Source: Nesterenkonia cremea (GTDB taxonomy: Bacteria; Actinomycetota; Actinomycetes; Actinomycetales; Micrococcaceae). From it: a DNA stretch of 64,000 bases. How positions within the stretch are numbered: position 1 is the stretch's first letter; the number at the start of each line of letters is the position of its first letter. Shown piece by piece: positions 47,708 to 56,270 of this stretch. A program made the translations under genes and the position numbers. Where the stretch lies: the NCBI RefSeq assembly GCF_014642675.1, contig NZ_BMIS01000002.1:248001-312000 (forward strand). The letters are read 5' to 3'. Under the pieces are notes generated by a model, which was not told the origin of the DNA, did not search any database, and was given only the letters and a program-made list of their open reading frames with translations.

Positions 47708-49633
47708 ATGGAGGAAGCCCCGCAGGATGCCTATGCCGATGAACATGTGGCCCGGGCACTGTCCCTGGCCGCCACTGTCCTGGAAGCCTCCCCCCGGGGG
47801 CTGACCAAGGCTGAGATCTGGGAGCGGATCGAGTTCTACCCCGCCGAGGTCTCCACCGCTGAGGAGCGGGAGGCTCGGGAGAAGGTCTTCGACCGCGATA
47901 AGAAGTATCTGAGCCAGAACGGCATCCGGCTCATCCAGGGCGAGGGCTCCGACGAATACGAATACCGCTATGCCATCGATCCGGAGGACTACGGGCTTCC
48001 GGAGCTGGAGCTGACCGCAGCCGAGCTCATGCTCCTGCGTCAGCTCCAGCGCCTCTGGCGGGGCCGGCGCGGGCGCGCCACGATGCTCCAGGCCATCGGT
48101 GCGCTCACCGGATACCACCAGGAGGCTCCCGACGCCGAGGCATCGGTCCCCGCGTTCACGGCGCCTCCGCTGGAGCTCGGCGATGACCGAGACTTCGACC
48201 ACCTCCAGACGCTGGCCGGGTTCGGAGAGCGCGCGGCGATCAGCTTCGACTACATCGCCCGCGGCCGCTTCGAAGCCCAGGTCCGCCGTGTGGTGCTGCT
48301 GGGCACCGGCGTGCGCGGCCACTGGTACCTCACCGGCTATGACCTGGACCGTCAGGCGCTGCGCACCTTCCGGCTGGACCGCATCCACGGCGGGATCCGC
48401 GCGCTGAAGCGCTCCGCCCTGCTCTCCGCCGAGGAGGTGGAGACAGTCCGGGCGATCAGTGCCTCCGAGCAGTGGGTGGACTTCGATCTCGACGCCGCCC
48501 TGGACGACGCCGCTGCGGCCTCCGGAGACCGGGAGAACATGCTGCACGCAGCTCTGCAGGCCCATCGACAGCCGCCCGAGCACCCAGGCCGGCTGCGGCC
48601 GCTGCACGAGAGCCGCACACCGGATCCCGCCCCGCAGAAGGTGGAGCGGCTGCTGAGCATGACCGCCCATCTGCATCGCAGCGGGGGAGTGCGGGTCTCC
48701 GAGCTGCTGGAGAGCTACGGCATCAGTGCAGACCAGCTGCAGCGGGACCTGCTCTCCCTGCAGCAGACCGGATCCTACGACGCCGACCGGTTCGGATCCC
48801 TGGCCGAGGTCCGGCCCGAGGTGCCGCTGACCGTGGCCGAGTTCGCCGAAAAGTTCGTGGCCGCCGACCCGCTGGTCTCCCTGGAGCTGCCCGAGGGCGC
48901 GCTGCGCGGAACCCTCACTCGGCCCATCCGACTCTCGGTGCCCATGGGTCTCTCGCTGCTCATCGGCATCCACAGCGTCGAGTCTTCTCCCACCGCCGAT
49001 GGACTGCGCAGCAAGCTCCAGGAGGTCCTGCCCGAGCAGATGCGGCGCCTGGCCGGACAGGTGAGCCTGGCCGGCGTCGGGACCGCTGGCGGCGAGCAGG
49101 GGCAGCTGCTGATCGAGGCGGCCGAGGAGGGCCGTGCCGTGGAGCTGGACTATGAGGACGCCCAGGGCCGCGGCAGCCGCCGCACTGTGGAGCCCGTGGC
49201 CGTGTTCCGCTCCGGGGCGCACAGCTATCTGCGCGCCTGGAGCCGGCCCGACCAGGAGCCGCGGACCTTCCGGATCTCCCGGATCCGCGCCGTGGAGCCG
49301 CTGCAGGAGCAGATCAGGGAGGACGCCCGCCGTCTCGCCGAGCAGCCCCTGGAGCCCCCGCGCGTCCCGGAGGATCAGCGGCCGGTGCGGGCCGTGCTGC
49401 ACTTCACCGCACCCGCCGCGGCCGAGGCTGACGACTACGAGCCGGAGCTGCACCGCAGGCATGACGACGGCGGCCGCACCGTCCAGGCACGGTTCAGCAG
49501 CGAGGAGAGCATCATCTGGCTCAGTGTCGAAGCCGGAGGAGACATCATCCTGATGGAGCCCGAGGCGCTCCGCGCCGAGGTGATCGGGCGGATCGAGTCT
49601 CAGCTCTCCCCGTCGGGGCCTGAAGCGGAGTAG
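47708..49633 (+). CDS. pafBC: Fused PafB-PafC transcription activator (WYL regulator)
   Basis: 641 aa, equal to PafB plus PafC in one chain. Each half has a winged-helix N-terminus (about 10-75 and 305-365), a middle region and a WYL domain (HWYLTGYDL near 206; a diverged copy SYLRAWSR near 503). PafBC activates the LexA-independent DNA-damage response in mycobacteria. A natural fusion is known in Arthrobacter, supporting a Micrococcaceae origin. It lies 7 bp after FKBP and 30 bp before tatA. Confidence 0.93.
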   Translation: MEEAPQDAYADEHVARALSLAATVLEASPRGLTKAEIWERIEFYPAEVSTAEEREAREKVFDRDKKYLSQNGIRLIQGEGSDEYEYRYAIDPEDYGLPELELTAAELMLLRQLQRLWRGRRGRATMLQAIGALTGYHQEAPDAEASVPAFTAPPLELGDDRDFDHLQTLAGFGERAAISFDYIARGRFEAQVRRVVLLGTGVRGHWYLTGYDLDRQALRTFRLDRIHGGIRALKRSALLSAEEVETVRAISASEQWVDFDLDAALDDAAAASGDRENMLHAALQAHRQPPEHPGRLRPLHESRTPDPAPQKVERLLSMTAHLHRSGGVRVSELLESYGISADQLQRDLLSLQQTGSYDADRFGSLAEVRPEVPLTVAEFAEKFVAADPLVSLELPEGALRGTLTRPIRLSVPMGLSLLIGIHSVESSPTADGLRSKLQEVLPEQMRRLAGQVSLAGVGTAGGEQGQLLIEAAEEGRAVELDYEDAQGRGSRRTVEPVAVFRSGAHSYLRAWSRPDQEPRTFRISRIRAVEPLQEQIREDARRLAEQPLEPPRVPEDQRPVRAVLHFTAPAAAEADDYEPELHRRHDDGGRTVQARFSSEESIIWLSVEAGGDIILMEPEALRAEVIGRIESQLSPSGPEAE

Positions 49634-49663
49634 AATCGTGCAGACGACGAAAGGACCTCGACT

Positions 49664-49948
49664 GTGAGTATGCCCAACGGATGGATGATTGCGATCATCG
49701 CAGTGCTGATCATCCTGCTCTTCGGCGCCCCCAAGCTGCCGAAACTGGCCAAATCGATGGGCCAGTCCATGCGCATCTTCAACTCTGAGGTGAAGACCAT
49801 GCGCAATGAGCGTGATCAGAGCACTGACTCCTCCCAGGATGAGGAGGAGAAGGACCAAGAGGCCGTCGAAGGGCGCGTGATCAGCCCGGAGAAGCAGTCG
49901 GGGACCCAGAGCCGCACCGGCGCTGAGTCCACCGACGAACGCCGCTGA
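49664..49948 (+). CDS. tatA: Twin-arginine translocase subunit TatA
   Basis: 94 aa. One N-terminal membrane helix (about residues 7-22: WMIAIIAVLIILLFG), then the amphipathic helix with FGAPKLPKLAKSMGQSM, and a long acidic, Gln/Ser-rich tail. It forms the pore for folded proteins exported with TatC. GTG 49664 has AAAGGA 8 nt upstream; ATG 49670 is an alternative. Five bp before tatC. Confidence 0.93.
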   Translation: MSMPNGWMIAIIAVLIILLFGAPKLPKLAKSMGQSMRIFNSEVKTMRNERDQSTDSSQDEEEKDQEAVEGRVISPEKQSGTQSRTGAESTDERR

Positions 49949-49953
49949 GCCCC

Positions 49954-50796
49954 ATGGCCGCAGCGCGCCACGACGAGCCTGCGAAGAACAAGACCAAGCG
50001 GCGCAAGCGCAGGGACCCCGAAGGGACCATGTCCCTGGCGGAACACCTGCGCGAGTTGCGCAACCGCGTCTTCATCGCCGCACTGGGCGTCCTGCTCGGT
50101 GCGGTGGCAGGCTTCTTCATCTACGACACGCTCTTCCGCCTCCTTGCCGCACCGGTGCTGGAGTTCGGCGGCACCGACCGCGCCGCGGAGATCGCCTTCA
50201 ACACCGTCGGACAGCCGCTGGATCTGATGATCCGGATCTCGCTGTTCGTCGGGATCGTCGTCTCCTCTCCCCTCTGGCTCTACCAGATCTGGGCCTTCAT
50301 CATGCCCGGGCTGAAGAAGACTGAGAAGCGCTACGCCGTGGGCTTCATCGCCGCCTCGGTCCCGCTGTTCCTCGCCGGCATCGCCCTGGCCTACACGGTG
50401 CTCCCGCGGGCCATCGGCTTCTTCTTCGCTCTGAACCCCGAAGGCACCTCCAACTTCATCGCCCCTGACGTCTACTTCAGCTTCGTGCTGCACATCTTCC
50501 TGGCCTTCGGCATCGCCATGGTGCTGCCCGTGGTCCTGGTCGGGGTCAACATGATGGGACTCGTCAGCGGCAAGCAGGTGCTCCGCGCCTGGCGCTGGGT
50601 GGTCATGCTCATCGCCATCCTCTCCGCCATCGCCGCCCCGGAAGTCGTCAGCATGATCTTCATCGGACTGCCGCTGTGCCTGCTGTTCGGCGTCGCGATC
50701 GTGCTCTGCCTGCTCAACGACCGGCGCCGTGCGAAGCGTCAGGTGCGCGACGATGAGGAAGCTGAGGAGCTGGTGCACTCTACTGAGCTGCAGTAG
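49954..50796 (+). CDS. tatC: Twin-arginine translocase subunit TatC
   Basis: 280 aa with six membrane spans. Seen: EGTMSLAEHLRELRNRVF near residue 24, the TatC signature containing SPLWLYQIWAFIMPGL near 106, and FVLHIFLAFGIAMVLPV near 176. It recognises twin-arginine signal peptides. It ends 10 bp from the convergent pepN. The pafBC-tatA-tatC order is conserved in actinobacteria. Confidence 0.97.
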   Translation: MAAARHDEPAKNKTKRRKRRDPEGTMSLAEHLRELRNRVFIAALGVLLGAVAGFFIYDTLFRLLAAPVLEFGGTDRAAEIAFNTVGQPLDLMIRISLFVGIVVSSPLWLYQIWAFIMPGLKKTEKRYAVGFIAASVPLFLAGIALAYTVLPRAIGFFFALNPEGTSNFIAPDVYFSFVLHIFLAFGIAMVLPVVLVGVNMMGLVSGKQVLRAWRWVVMLIAILSAIAAPEVVSMIFIGLPLCLLFGVAIVLCLLNDRRRAKRQVRDDEEAEELVHSTELQ

Positions 50797-50806
50797 CGGC
50801 GATTCC

Positions 50807-53479
50807 TCACCGCGCGTTGTGTTGGGCTCGGAGGGCTCGGAGGAGGTGGTCCTGCTCTTCGAGGATGATGCGGCGCAGGGCGGCGGGGGCCTCGGTGTGT
50901 GTGTCCAGCCAGCGCTGGGTGAGCGCGGCGGTGGGGTGCTCCTCGGGCCTCTGGCCCGGGGAGAGGCCCTGGGCCTGCGGGAAGAGCCCCTCGACCACAC
51001 GGGTGGCCTGGCCCTGAGTCATATGTGACCAGGTGGCCTCCAGGGCGTCGAAGTAGGCGCTCGTGTAGGCCGGCGTGAGGTCAGCCGTGTCCGTGGTGAA
51101 GCCTGAGACCACTGCCGTCAGGTGATCGTTGGAGAGCTCCTGACCATGCTCATCGGTGCCGCTGATCGCCTGCGCGAAGGCACGCTCCTTGCCCTTCTTC
51201 TCCGGGAAGGCGGCTGCGGCCAGGCGGTGGGCGATCCGCCCTCGGGCCGTGTCCCGTGAGGCCAGCTCCGTGTCCAGCTGCCGCAGGCTCAGTCGGCCGT
51301 GCGCCGCCAGGGCCTGCAGGAAGGACCAGCGCAGCTCCTCGTCCATCGCCAGGCGGGCGATGCCGGCGTCGGGACCTCCGCCGTCCAGCAGCGAGGAGAG
51401 CAGATGCAACTGGCTGCCGTGGCGCCGGGAGAGGGATCCCAGCACGCGGGCTGCGGCCCGCTGATGGTCCTGCCGAGCGGCTGCCCCGTCCGTCTCGGTC
51501 AGGTAGTGAGCCAGCCGGGATGCGAAGCGCAGCTGCAGCTCCTCGCGCTGCTCCACCGGCGTGTAGAGCTCGAGCGCCCGGTCAGCCTGACGCAGCAGAG
51601 ACTGCACCACGCCGATCTCCGCCACTTGCAGGCCGTGGTCCATCACCGCATCCAGGAAGCGGGAGGCCGGCAGCTCGCCGTCGCGGACCATCGACCACAG
51701 CGCGGCCCAGACGGTGGCACGGCCCAGCGGGTCCTCCATGGGGAAGCGCAGTGCGGCCGCCACAGAGCCGGGGTCCAGGCGCAGCTTGGCATAGGTGAGG
51801 TCCTGCTCATTGGGCAGGATCAGGCGCGGCTGACCGTCCTGCGGCACAGAGGTGACCCGGATGGGCTCCCCGGCGGCCTCGGCCGGGATCTGCATCGGCA
51901 GGGAGGTCTCCAGGGCCAGCGTGCCCTGCTCGGTGAGGCTGTAGACGCCGAGTCCGATCACATGAGGCCGGTGCACCGGGCTGCCGTCCACCGGGTCGAT
52001 CCCAGACTCCCGGACCCAGACGGCGCCTTCCGAGATCTCCGCGCTGAGCTCAGGCAGCCCCGCGGTCTGCAGCCAGCTCTGGGCCCAGGCCTGCATGTCC
52101 TTGCCGGTGACCTCCGCAAGGACGTCCAGGAAGTCGCGCAGAGAGGCATTGCCGAAGGCATGGCGGCGGAAGTACTGCCGGGACGCTTCGCGGAAGGCCT
52201 CCCTGCCGGCGTAGGCGGCCAGCTGCTTGAGCACGCTGGCGCCCTTGGCGTAGGTGATGCCGTCGAAGTTCTGGTCAGCCGCCTCCAGGTCCTCGATGTC
52301 GGCGACGATCGGGTGGGTGGTGGGCAGCTGGTCCTGGACATAGGCCCAGGCTTTGCGTCCGTTGGCGAAGGAGACCCACGACGTCGACCACCCGGTGGCC
52401 TCGTCCACGGCCAGCGTGCCCATATAGTCGGCGAAGGACTCCTTGAGCCACAGATCGTCCCACCAGTGCATGGTGACCAGATCGCCGAACCACATATGGG
52501 CCATCTCATGCATGATCGTGGTGGCGCGGCCCTCGTGCTGAGCGTCGGTGGCGGCAGTGTCGAAGACATACTTCTCGGTGAAGGTGACCAGTCCCGGATT
52601 CTCCATGGCGCCGAGGTTGTACTCGGGCACGAAGACCTGGTCGTATTTGGCCCGCCCACCAGTGCCGCGGCCCCATGGGTATCCGTAGGAGAACTCCTCA
52701 TGGAAGAACTCCAGGCCCTGTGCGGTGACGGTGAGGATCTCCTCGGCGTCGAGATGCCGGGCCAGGGAGGCGCGGCAGAGCACCCCCAGATCGATGTCCC
52801 GCCAGCTCTCCTCCACCAGGTGATACGGCCCGGCCAGCAGCGTGGTGATGTAGGAGCTCATCGGTTCGGTCTCGGCGAAGCGGACAGTGACCAGACCTGC
52901 TCCGGCCGGCTCGCGGGTGACCTCGGGGCTGTTGGAGCGCAACTGCCAGGACTCCGGCCCGGTGATCGAGAAGCGGAAGCGTGCCTTCAGATCAGGCTGT
53001 TCGAAGACGGGGAAGACCCGCCGGGAATCGGCCGGCTCGTACTGGGTGTAGAGGTACACCTGCCCGTCGGAGGGATCGGTGAACCGGTGCATGCCCTCTC
53101 CGGAGCGGGAGTAGCGCGAGGTGGACCGGATCTCCGCCGTGTTCTGCTCCTGCAGGTTCCGCAGTCGGATGCGCGCGGTCCCCACCTCCTCAGCGAGGTC
53201 AAGCTCCTCCCCGTTGAGCACCACCTGCTGGACGGAGTCTCCCAGGTAGTCCAGGAAGGTGGACTCGCCCGCCCGGGCCTCGAAGCTGACCCGTGTGGTC
53301 ACCGGGTAGGTGGCTGCTCCTTGTTCTGCAGCGCCGGAGAGATCCACGTGGACCTCATAGCGCTCCACCTCGAGGTGGGCAGAGCGCTGGGAGGCTTCCT
53401 CGCGGGTGAGGTTCTCACGATGGGCGCCGGGGAAGGGGGAGTCCTCGCGGGTCGATGCGTCTGTGCCGGTCACTGCCAT
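50807..53479 (-). CDS. pepN: Aminopeptidase N (M1 family)
   Basis: 890 aa. Exopeptidase motif GAMEN near residue 298 and zinc site HEMAHMWFGDLVTMHWWDDLWLKESFADY near 334 (HEXXH, then the Glu ligand 18 residues on). A C-terminal ERAP1-like helical domain follows. It removes N-terminal residues from peptides in the cytoplasm. ATG at 53479 gives the family N-terminus. The first 40 residues (AVTGTDASTREDSPFPGAH) are unusual and may be partly upstream of the true start. Divergent from the SBP operon. Confidence 0.95.
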   Translation of the reverse strand: MAVTGTDASTREDSPFPGAHRENLTREEASQRSAHLEVERYEVHVDLSGAAEQGAATYPVTTRVSFEARAGESTFLDYLGDSVQQVVLNGEELDLAEEVGTARIRLRNLQEQNTAEIRSTSRYSRSGEGMHRFTDPSDGQVYLYTQYEPADSRRVFPVFEQPDLKARFRFSITGPESWQLRSNSPEVTREPAGAGLVTVRFAETEPMSSYITTLLAGPYHLVEESWRDIDLGVLCRASLARHLDAEEILTVTAQGLEFFHEEFSYGYPWGRGTGGRAKYDQVFVPEYNLGAMENPGLVTFTEKYVFDTAATDAQHEGRATTIMHEMAHMWFGDLVTMHWWDDLWLKESFADYMGTLAVDEATGWSTSWVSFANGRKAWAYVQDQLPTTHPIVADIEDLEAADQNFDGITYAKGASVLKQLAAYAGREAFREASRQYFRRHAFGNASLRDFLDVLAEVTGKDMQAWAQSWLQTAGLPELSAEISEGAVWVRESGIDPVDGSPVHRPHVIGLGVYSLTEQGTLALETSLPMQIPAEAAGEPIRVTSVPQDGQPRLILPNEQDLTYAKLRLDPGSVAAALRFPMEDPLGRATVWAALWSMVRDGELPASRFLDAVMDHGLQVAEIGVVQSLLRQADRALELYTPVEQREELQLRFASRLAHYLTETDGAAARQDHQRAAARVLGSLSRRHGSQLHLLSSLLDGGGPDAGIARLAMDEELRWSFLQALAAHGRLSLRQLDTELASRDTARGRIAHRLAAAAFPEKKGKERAFAQAISGTDEHGQELSNDHLTAVVSGFTTDTADLTPAYTSAYFDALEATWSHMTQGQATRVVEGLFPQAQGLSPGQRPEEHPTAALTQRWLDTHTEAPAALRRIILEEQDHLLRALRAQHNAR

Positions 53480-53548
53480 TCCACCATTCAACCCCCAGTC
53501 GGGCTGGAGCACCAAGACGTGGGCCCGGCGGGCCGCTGAGAACACCCC

Positions 53549-53574
53549 TTGAAAATATCAATCTGGATGATACT
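53549..53574 (+). promoter_or_regulatory. Promoter of the CoA-transferase/dehydratase operon
   Basis: TTGAAA (53549-53554) is a possible -35; GATACT (53569-53574) or TACTCT (53571-53576) a possible -10. The MarR-type operator at 53556-53572 overlaps both, so a bound repressor would block it. Confidence 0.5.
53556..53572. promoter_or_regulatory. Probable MarR operator at the importer/CoA-transferase operon
   Basis: TATCAATCTGGATGATA has arms TATCA/TGATA plus a central C-G pair. Fourteen of its 17 bases match TATCAATCAGGTGGATA at 61597-61613, directly upstream of the MarR gene at the other end of the operon. Confidence 0.6.
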
Positions 53575-53594
53575 CTGCGAGAACCCAGCACGGA

Positions 53595-53610
53595 TGTGAT
53601 CTGTATCACC
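53595..53610. promoter_or_regulatory. CRP/GlxR-like site upstream of the operon
   Basis: TGTGATCTGTATCACC matches 9 of 10 fixed bases of TGTGA-N6-TCACA. It lies 16 bp before the first ATG, downstream of the likely -10, a position that would favour repression or roadblock by a cAMP-dependent regulator. Confidence 0.45.
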
Positions 53611-53626
53611 AGCCAGGGAGGGTGGC

Positions 53627-54532
53627 ATGACATTCAACAGAAGAGCTGCGACCGCAGTGAGCGTGGCGGCAGTGGGAGCGCTGGTCGCCTGTTCGGCAGA
53701 CGGCACTGAGGGCGAAGGCGCGCCGGAGCAGAGCCTCGACGAAGATGCTCCGCTCTACGACGAGCTTCCCGAGGAGATCACGGAGGCAGGCCGGATCACC
53801 ATCGCCATGGACACCCATCCGCCCTATCGGACCATCGAGGAATCCGGAGACATCACCGGCATCGACCCGGACCTGCAGGCCGCCCTCTCCGAACAGCTGG
53901 GCGTGCCCTTCGAGCCGGAGACCACCTCCGGTCTGGACGCCATGCTCACCGGGATGCTCTCCGGGCGCTTCGACGCCTTCAACGGTCCGGTGCGTGTGAC
54001 GCCGGAGCGCCAGGAGGACTTCGACACCATCGTCTGGATGACCACCCGCACCTCCTACCTCTATCTGACCGAGCGGGAGGAGGATCTCGGTGATCCGGAG
54101 GCACTCTGCGGCGCCCGGGTGGCCGGAGTCAGCGGCTCGGTGACCGAGAGCCAGCTCGAGCTCTACACCGAATGGTGCGAGCAGGAGGGTCTGGAGGCCC
54201 CAGAGTACATCGGGCTGGAGGACACCAACGCCACGGTCCTGGCCATCAACTCGGACCGAGCGGACTTCGCCGGGACCACCCAGGCCGCGGCCATCGACAT
54301 CCAGGCGGAGAGCCCCGGGGACTACGAGTACATCGCCCAGTCCGACGAGCAGGGCGCGGGTGTGGATCAGCTGGCCATGTTCATCCCCAAGGACTCCGGG
54401 CTGGCCGAGGTGATGTTCGCCGCCTTCGAGGAGATCTTCGCCAACGGCGACTATGAGGAGGTCATGACCGACTGGGACATCATGGACACCGCCGTGGAGG
54501 AGCCCGTGCTCAACCCCTATGAGGAGGGGTGA
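53627..54532 (+). CDS. ABC importer lipoprotein, family 3 (polar amino acid-type) solute-binding protein
   Basis: 301 aa. Lipobox VAC with Cys22, then the SBP3 fold: RITIAMDTHPPYRTIEESG near residue 56 in part (AMDTHPPYR), GIDPDL near 78 and the ligand-Arg context TPERQEDFD near 126. In the second lobe, SDRADFAGTTQ has Thr where amino acid-binding members usually have Asp for the alpha-amino group. The ligand may therefore not be a plain amino acid. ATG at 53627 has GGGAGGG upstream. First of seven overlapping genes; stop overlaps the permease start (GTGA). Confidence 0.87.
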   Translation: MTFNRRAATAVSVAAVGALVACSADGTEGEGAPEQSLDEDAPLYDELPEEITEAGRITIAMDTHPPYRTIEESGDITGIDPDLQAALSEQLGVPFEPETTSGLDAMLTGMLSGRFDAFNGPVRVTPERQEDFDTIVWMTTRTSYLYLTEREEDLGDPEALCGARVAGVSGSVTESQLELYTEWCEQEGLEAPEYIGLEDTNATVLAINSDRADFAGTTQAAAIDIQAESPGDYEYIAQSDEQGAGVDQLAMFIPKDSGLAEVMFAAFEEIFANGDYEEVMTDWDIMDTAVEEPVLNPYEEG

Positions 54533-55440
54533 GGCAGCGGATGAGCCTGATGACGCAGCAGAGCTCCGAGCAGATCGACGTCTCCCAGGCGCGCGGACGC
54601 GTCTCCTGGTCCCGGATCCTCGGCACAGTGGTCCTCAGCCTCATCACCCTGGGGGTGCTGTGGTTCGTGATCACCAACGAGCGCTTCGAATGGCCGGTGG
54701 TCTGGGAGTACCTCTTCAACCCCAGCGTGCTGCTTGGCCTGATGATGAGCCTGTTCCTGACGGTGACCGCGATGACGCTGGGGACCATGCTCGGCGTCGT
54801 GCTGGCCGCCGGTCAGCTCAGCGACTACTGGCCCTACCGCTGGGCCTGCATCATCTTCGTGGGCTTCTTCCGCGGAGTCCCGCCGCTGGTTCAGCTGATC
54901 TTCTGGTACAACCTGGCCTATCTGCTGCCGCGGATCTCGGTAACCCTGCCGGGTGACCGCGAAGTGGTGGGCTGGTCCACCAACGACCTGATCACTCCGC
55001 TGACCGCTGCCGTCATCGGGCTGTCCCTGCACCAGTCGGCCTATATGGCAGAGATCATCCGTGCCGGACTGCTGTCGGTTGACCGCGGACAGCACGACGC
55101 CGCCTCCGCCATGGGCTTCAGCCGGTGGAACACCTTCAGCAGGATCGTGCTGCCCCAGGCCATGCGGGTCATCATCCCGCCCTCGGGCTCGCAGATCATC
55201 GCCCTGCTCAAGGGCACCTCGCTGGTCAGCGTGATCGCCATGGGGGACCTGCTCCACGCCGTCCAGGTCATCTACAACCGCACCTATGATGTGGTCCCGA
55301 TGCTGCTGGTGGCCGTGATCTGGTACCTGGTGGTGGTCACCCTGCTGACCCTGGTCCAGCGCCGCATCGAGGAGCACTTCGGCCGCGGCGACGCACAGAG
55401 CAGAGTCCGGGCCGTCTCAGGGAAGGAGAGCACCACATGA
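54529..55440 (+). CDS. ABC importer permease (HisM/GlnP family)
   Basis: 303 aa, about five membrane spans. The EAA-type cytoplasmic loop reads GQHDAASAMGFSRWNTFSRIVLPQAMR near residue 184 in pieces (GQHDAASAMGFS). GTG at 54529 overlaps the binding-protein stop; ATG 54541 has a better ribosome site (GAGGAGGGG) and may be used. Only one permease gene is present, so a homodimer is likely. Its stop overlaps the ATPase start (ATGA). Confidence 0.9.
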   Translation: MRQRMSLMTQQSSEQIDVSQARGRVSWSRILGTVVLSLITLGVLWFVITNERFEWPVVWEYLFNPSVLLGLMMSLFLTVTAMTLGTMLGVVLAAGQLSDYWPYRWACIIFVGFFRGVPPLVQLIFWYNLAYLLPRISVTLPGDREVVGWSTNDLITPLTAAVIGLSLHQSAYMAEIIRAGLLSVDRGQHDAASAMGFSRWNTFSRIVLPQAMRVIIPPSGSQIIALLKGTSLVSVIAMGDLLHAVQVIYNRTYDVVPMLLVAVIWYLVVVTLLTLVQRRIEEHFGRGDAQSRVRAVSGKESTT

Positions 55441-56270
55441 GTGCAGCAGCCCACGATGTCAGCACCGACGCCGTCCAGGAGACCCTGCGGCCGGTCATCG
55501 AAGTGCAGAACCTCCGGAAGGTCTACGGCGGGGTCCCCGCCCTGGACGGTGTGGACCTCCAGGTCCGCCCCGGAGAGGTGGTGGCCGTGCTCGGCCCGTC
55601 GGGCTCGGGAAAGTCCACCTTGGTGCGCTGCATCGACCAGCTTGAGGAGATCGACGGCGGCGCGGTCTTCCTCGACGGCGAGCTGCTGGGCTATGAGCAG
55701 ACCCCCGGCGGGCTGCGGCCGCTCAGCGAGCGCGGACGCCGGGATCAGCGCCGGCTGATGAGCATGGTCTTCCAGCAGTTCAACCTCTTCCCGCATTGGA
55801 CGGTGCTGCGCAATGTCATGGAGGCGCCGGTCCAGGTGCACGGGCTGAGCAGGGACCAGGCGCGGCAGAAGGCGGTGCAGCTGCTGGAGCGGGTGGGTCT
55901 GGCGGAGAAGGTCTTGGCCTACCCTCGGCACCTCTCCGGAGGCCAGCAGCAGCGGGTGGCCATCGCCCGGGCCGTGGCCGTGGACCCCAGGGTGCTGCTC
56001 TTCGACGAGCCCACCAGCGCCCTGGATCCCGAGCTGATCGGAGAGGTCCTGCAGACCATCAAGGATCTGGCCGCCGGGAACCGGACCATGATCGTGGTGA
56101 CCCATGAGCTGGAGTTCGCCCGTGAGGTGGCTGATCGCTGTGTGTTCATGGCCGATGGGCGGCTGATCGAAGACCGTCCGCCGGAGGAGTTCTTCACCGA
56201 TCCGCGCTCCGAGCGGCTGCAGGCCTTCCTGCCCCGCAGCCACGGCGGCAGCGGTCAGGAGCGGTCATGA
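55437..56270 (+). CDS. ABC importer ATPase (GlnQ/HisP family)
   Basis: 277 aa. Walker A GPSGSGKST near residue 56, Q-loop VFQQFNLFPHWTVL, signature LSGGQQQR near 167, Walker B VLLFDEPTSALDPEL near 186 and H-loop VVTHELEFAREVADR. A loop before the Q-loop (EQTPGGLRPLSERGRRDQ) is longer than in GlnQ. ATG at 55437 overlaps the permease stop and the gene end overlaps the CapA-like gene (ATGA). Confidence 0.92.
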   Translation: MSAAAHDVSTDAVQETLRPVIEVQNLRKVYGGVPALDGVDLQVRPGEVVAVLGPSGSGKSTLVRCIDQLEEIDGGAVFLDGELLGYEQTPGGLRPLSERGRRDQRRLMSMVFQQFNLFPHWTVLRNVMEAPVQVHGLSRDQARQKAVQLLERVGLAEKVLAYPRHLSGGQQQRVAIARAVAVDPRVLLFDEPTSALDPELIGEVLQTIKDLAAGNRTMIVVTHELEFAREVADRCVFMADGRLIEDRPPEEFFTDPRSERLQAFLPRSHGGSGQERS

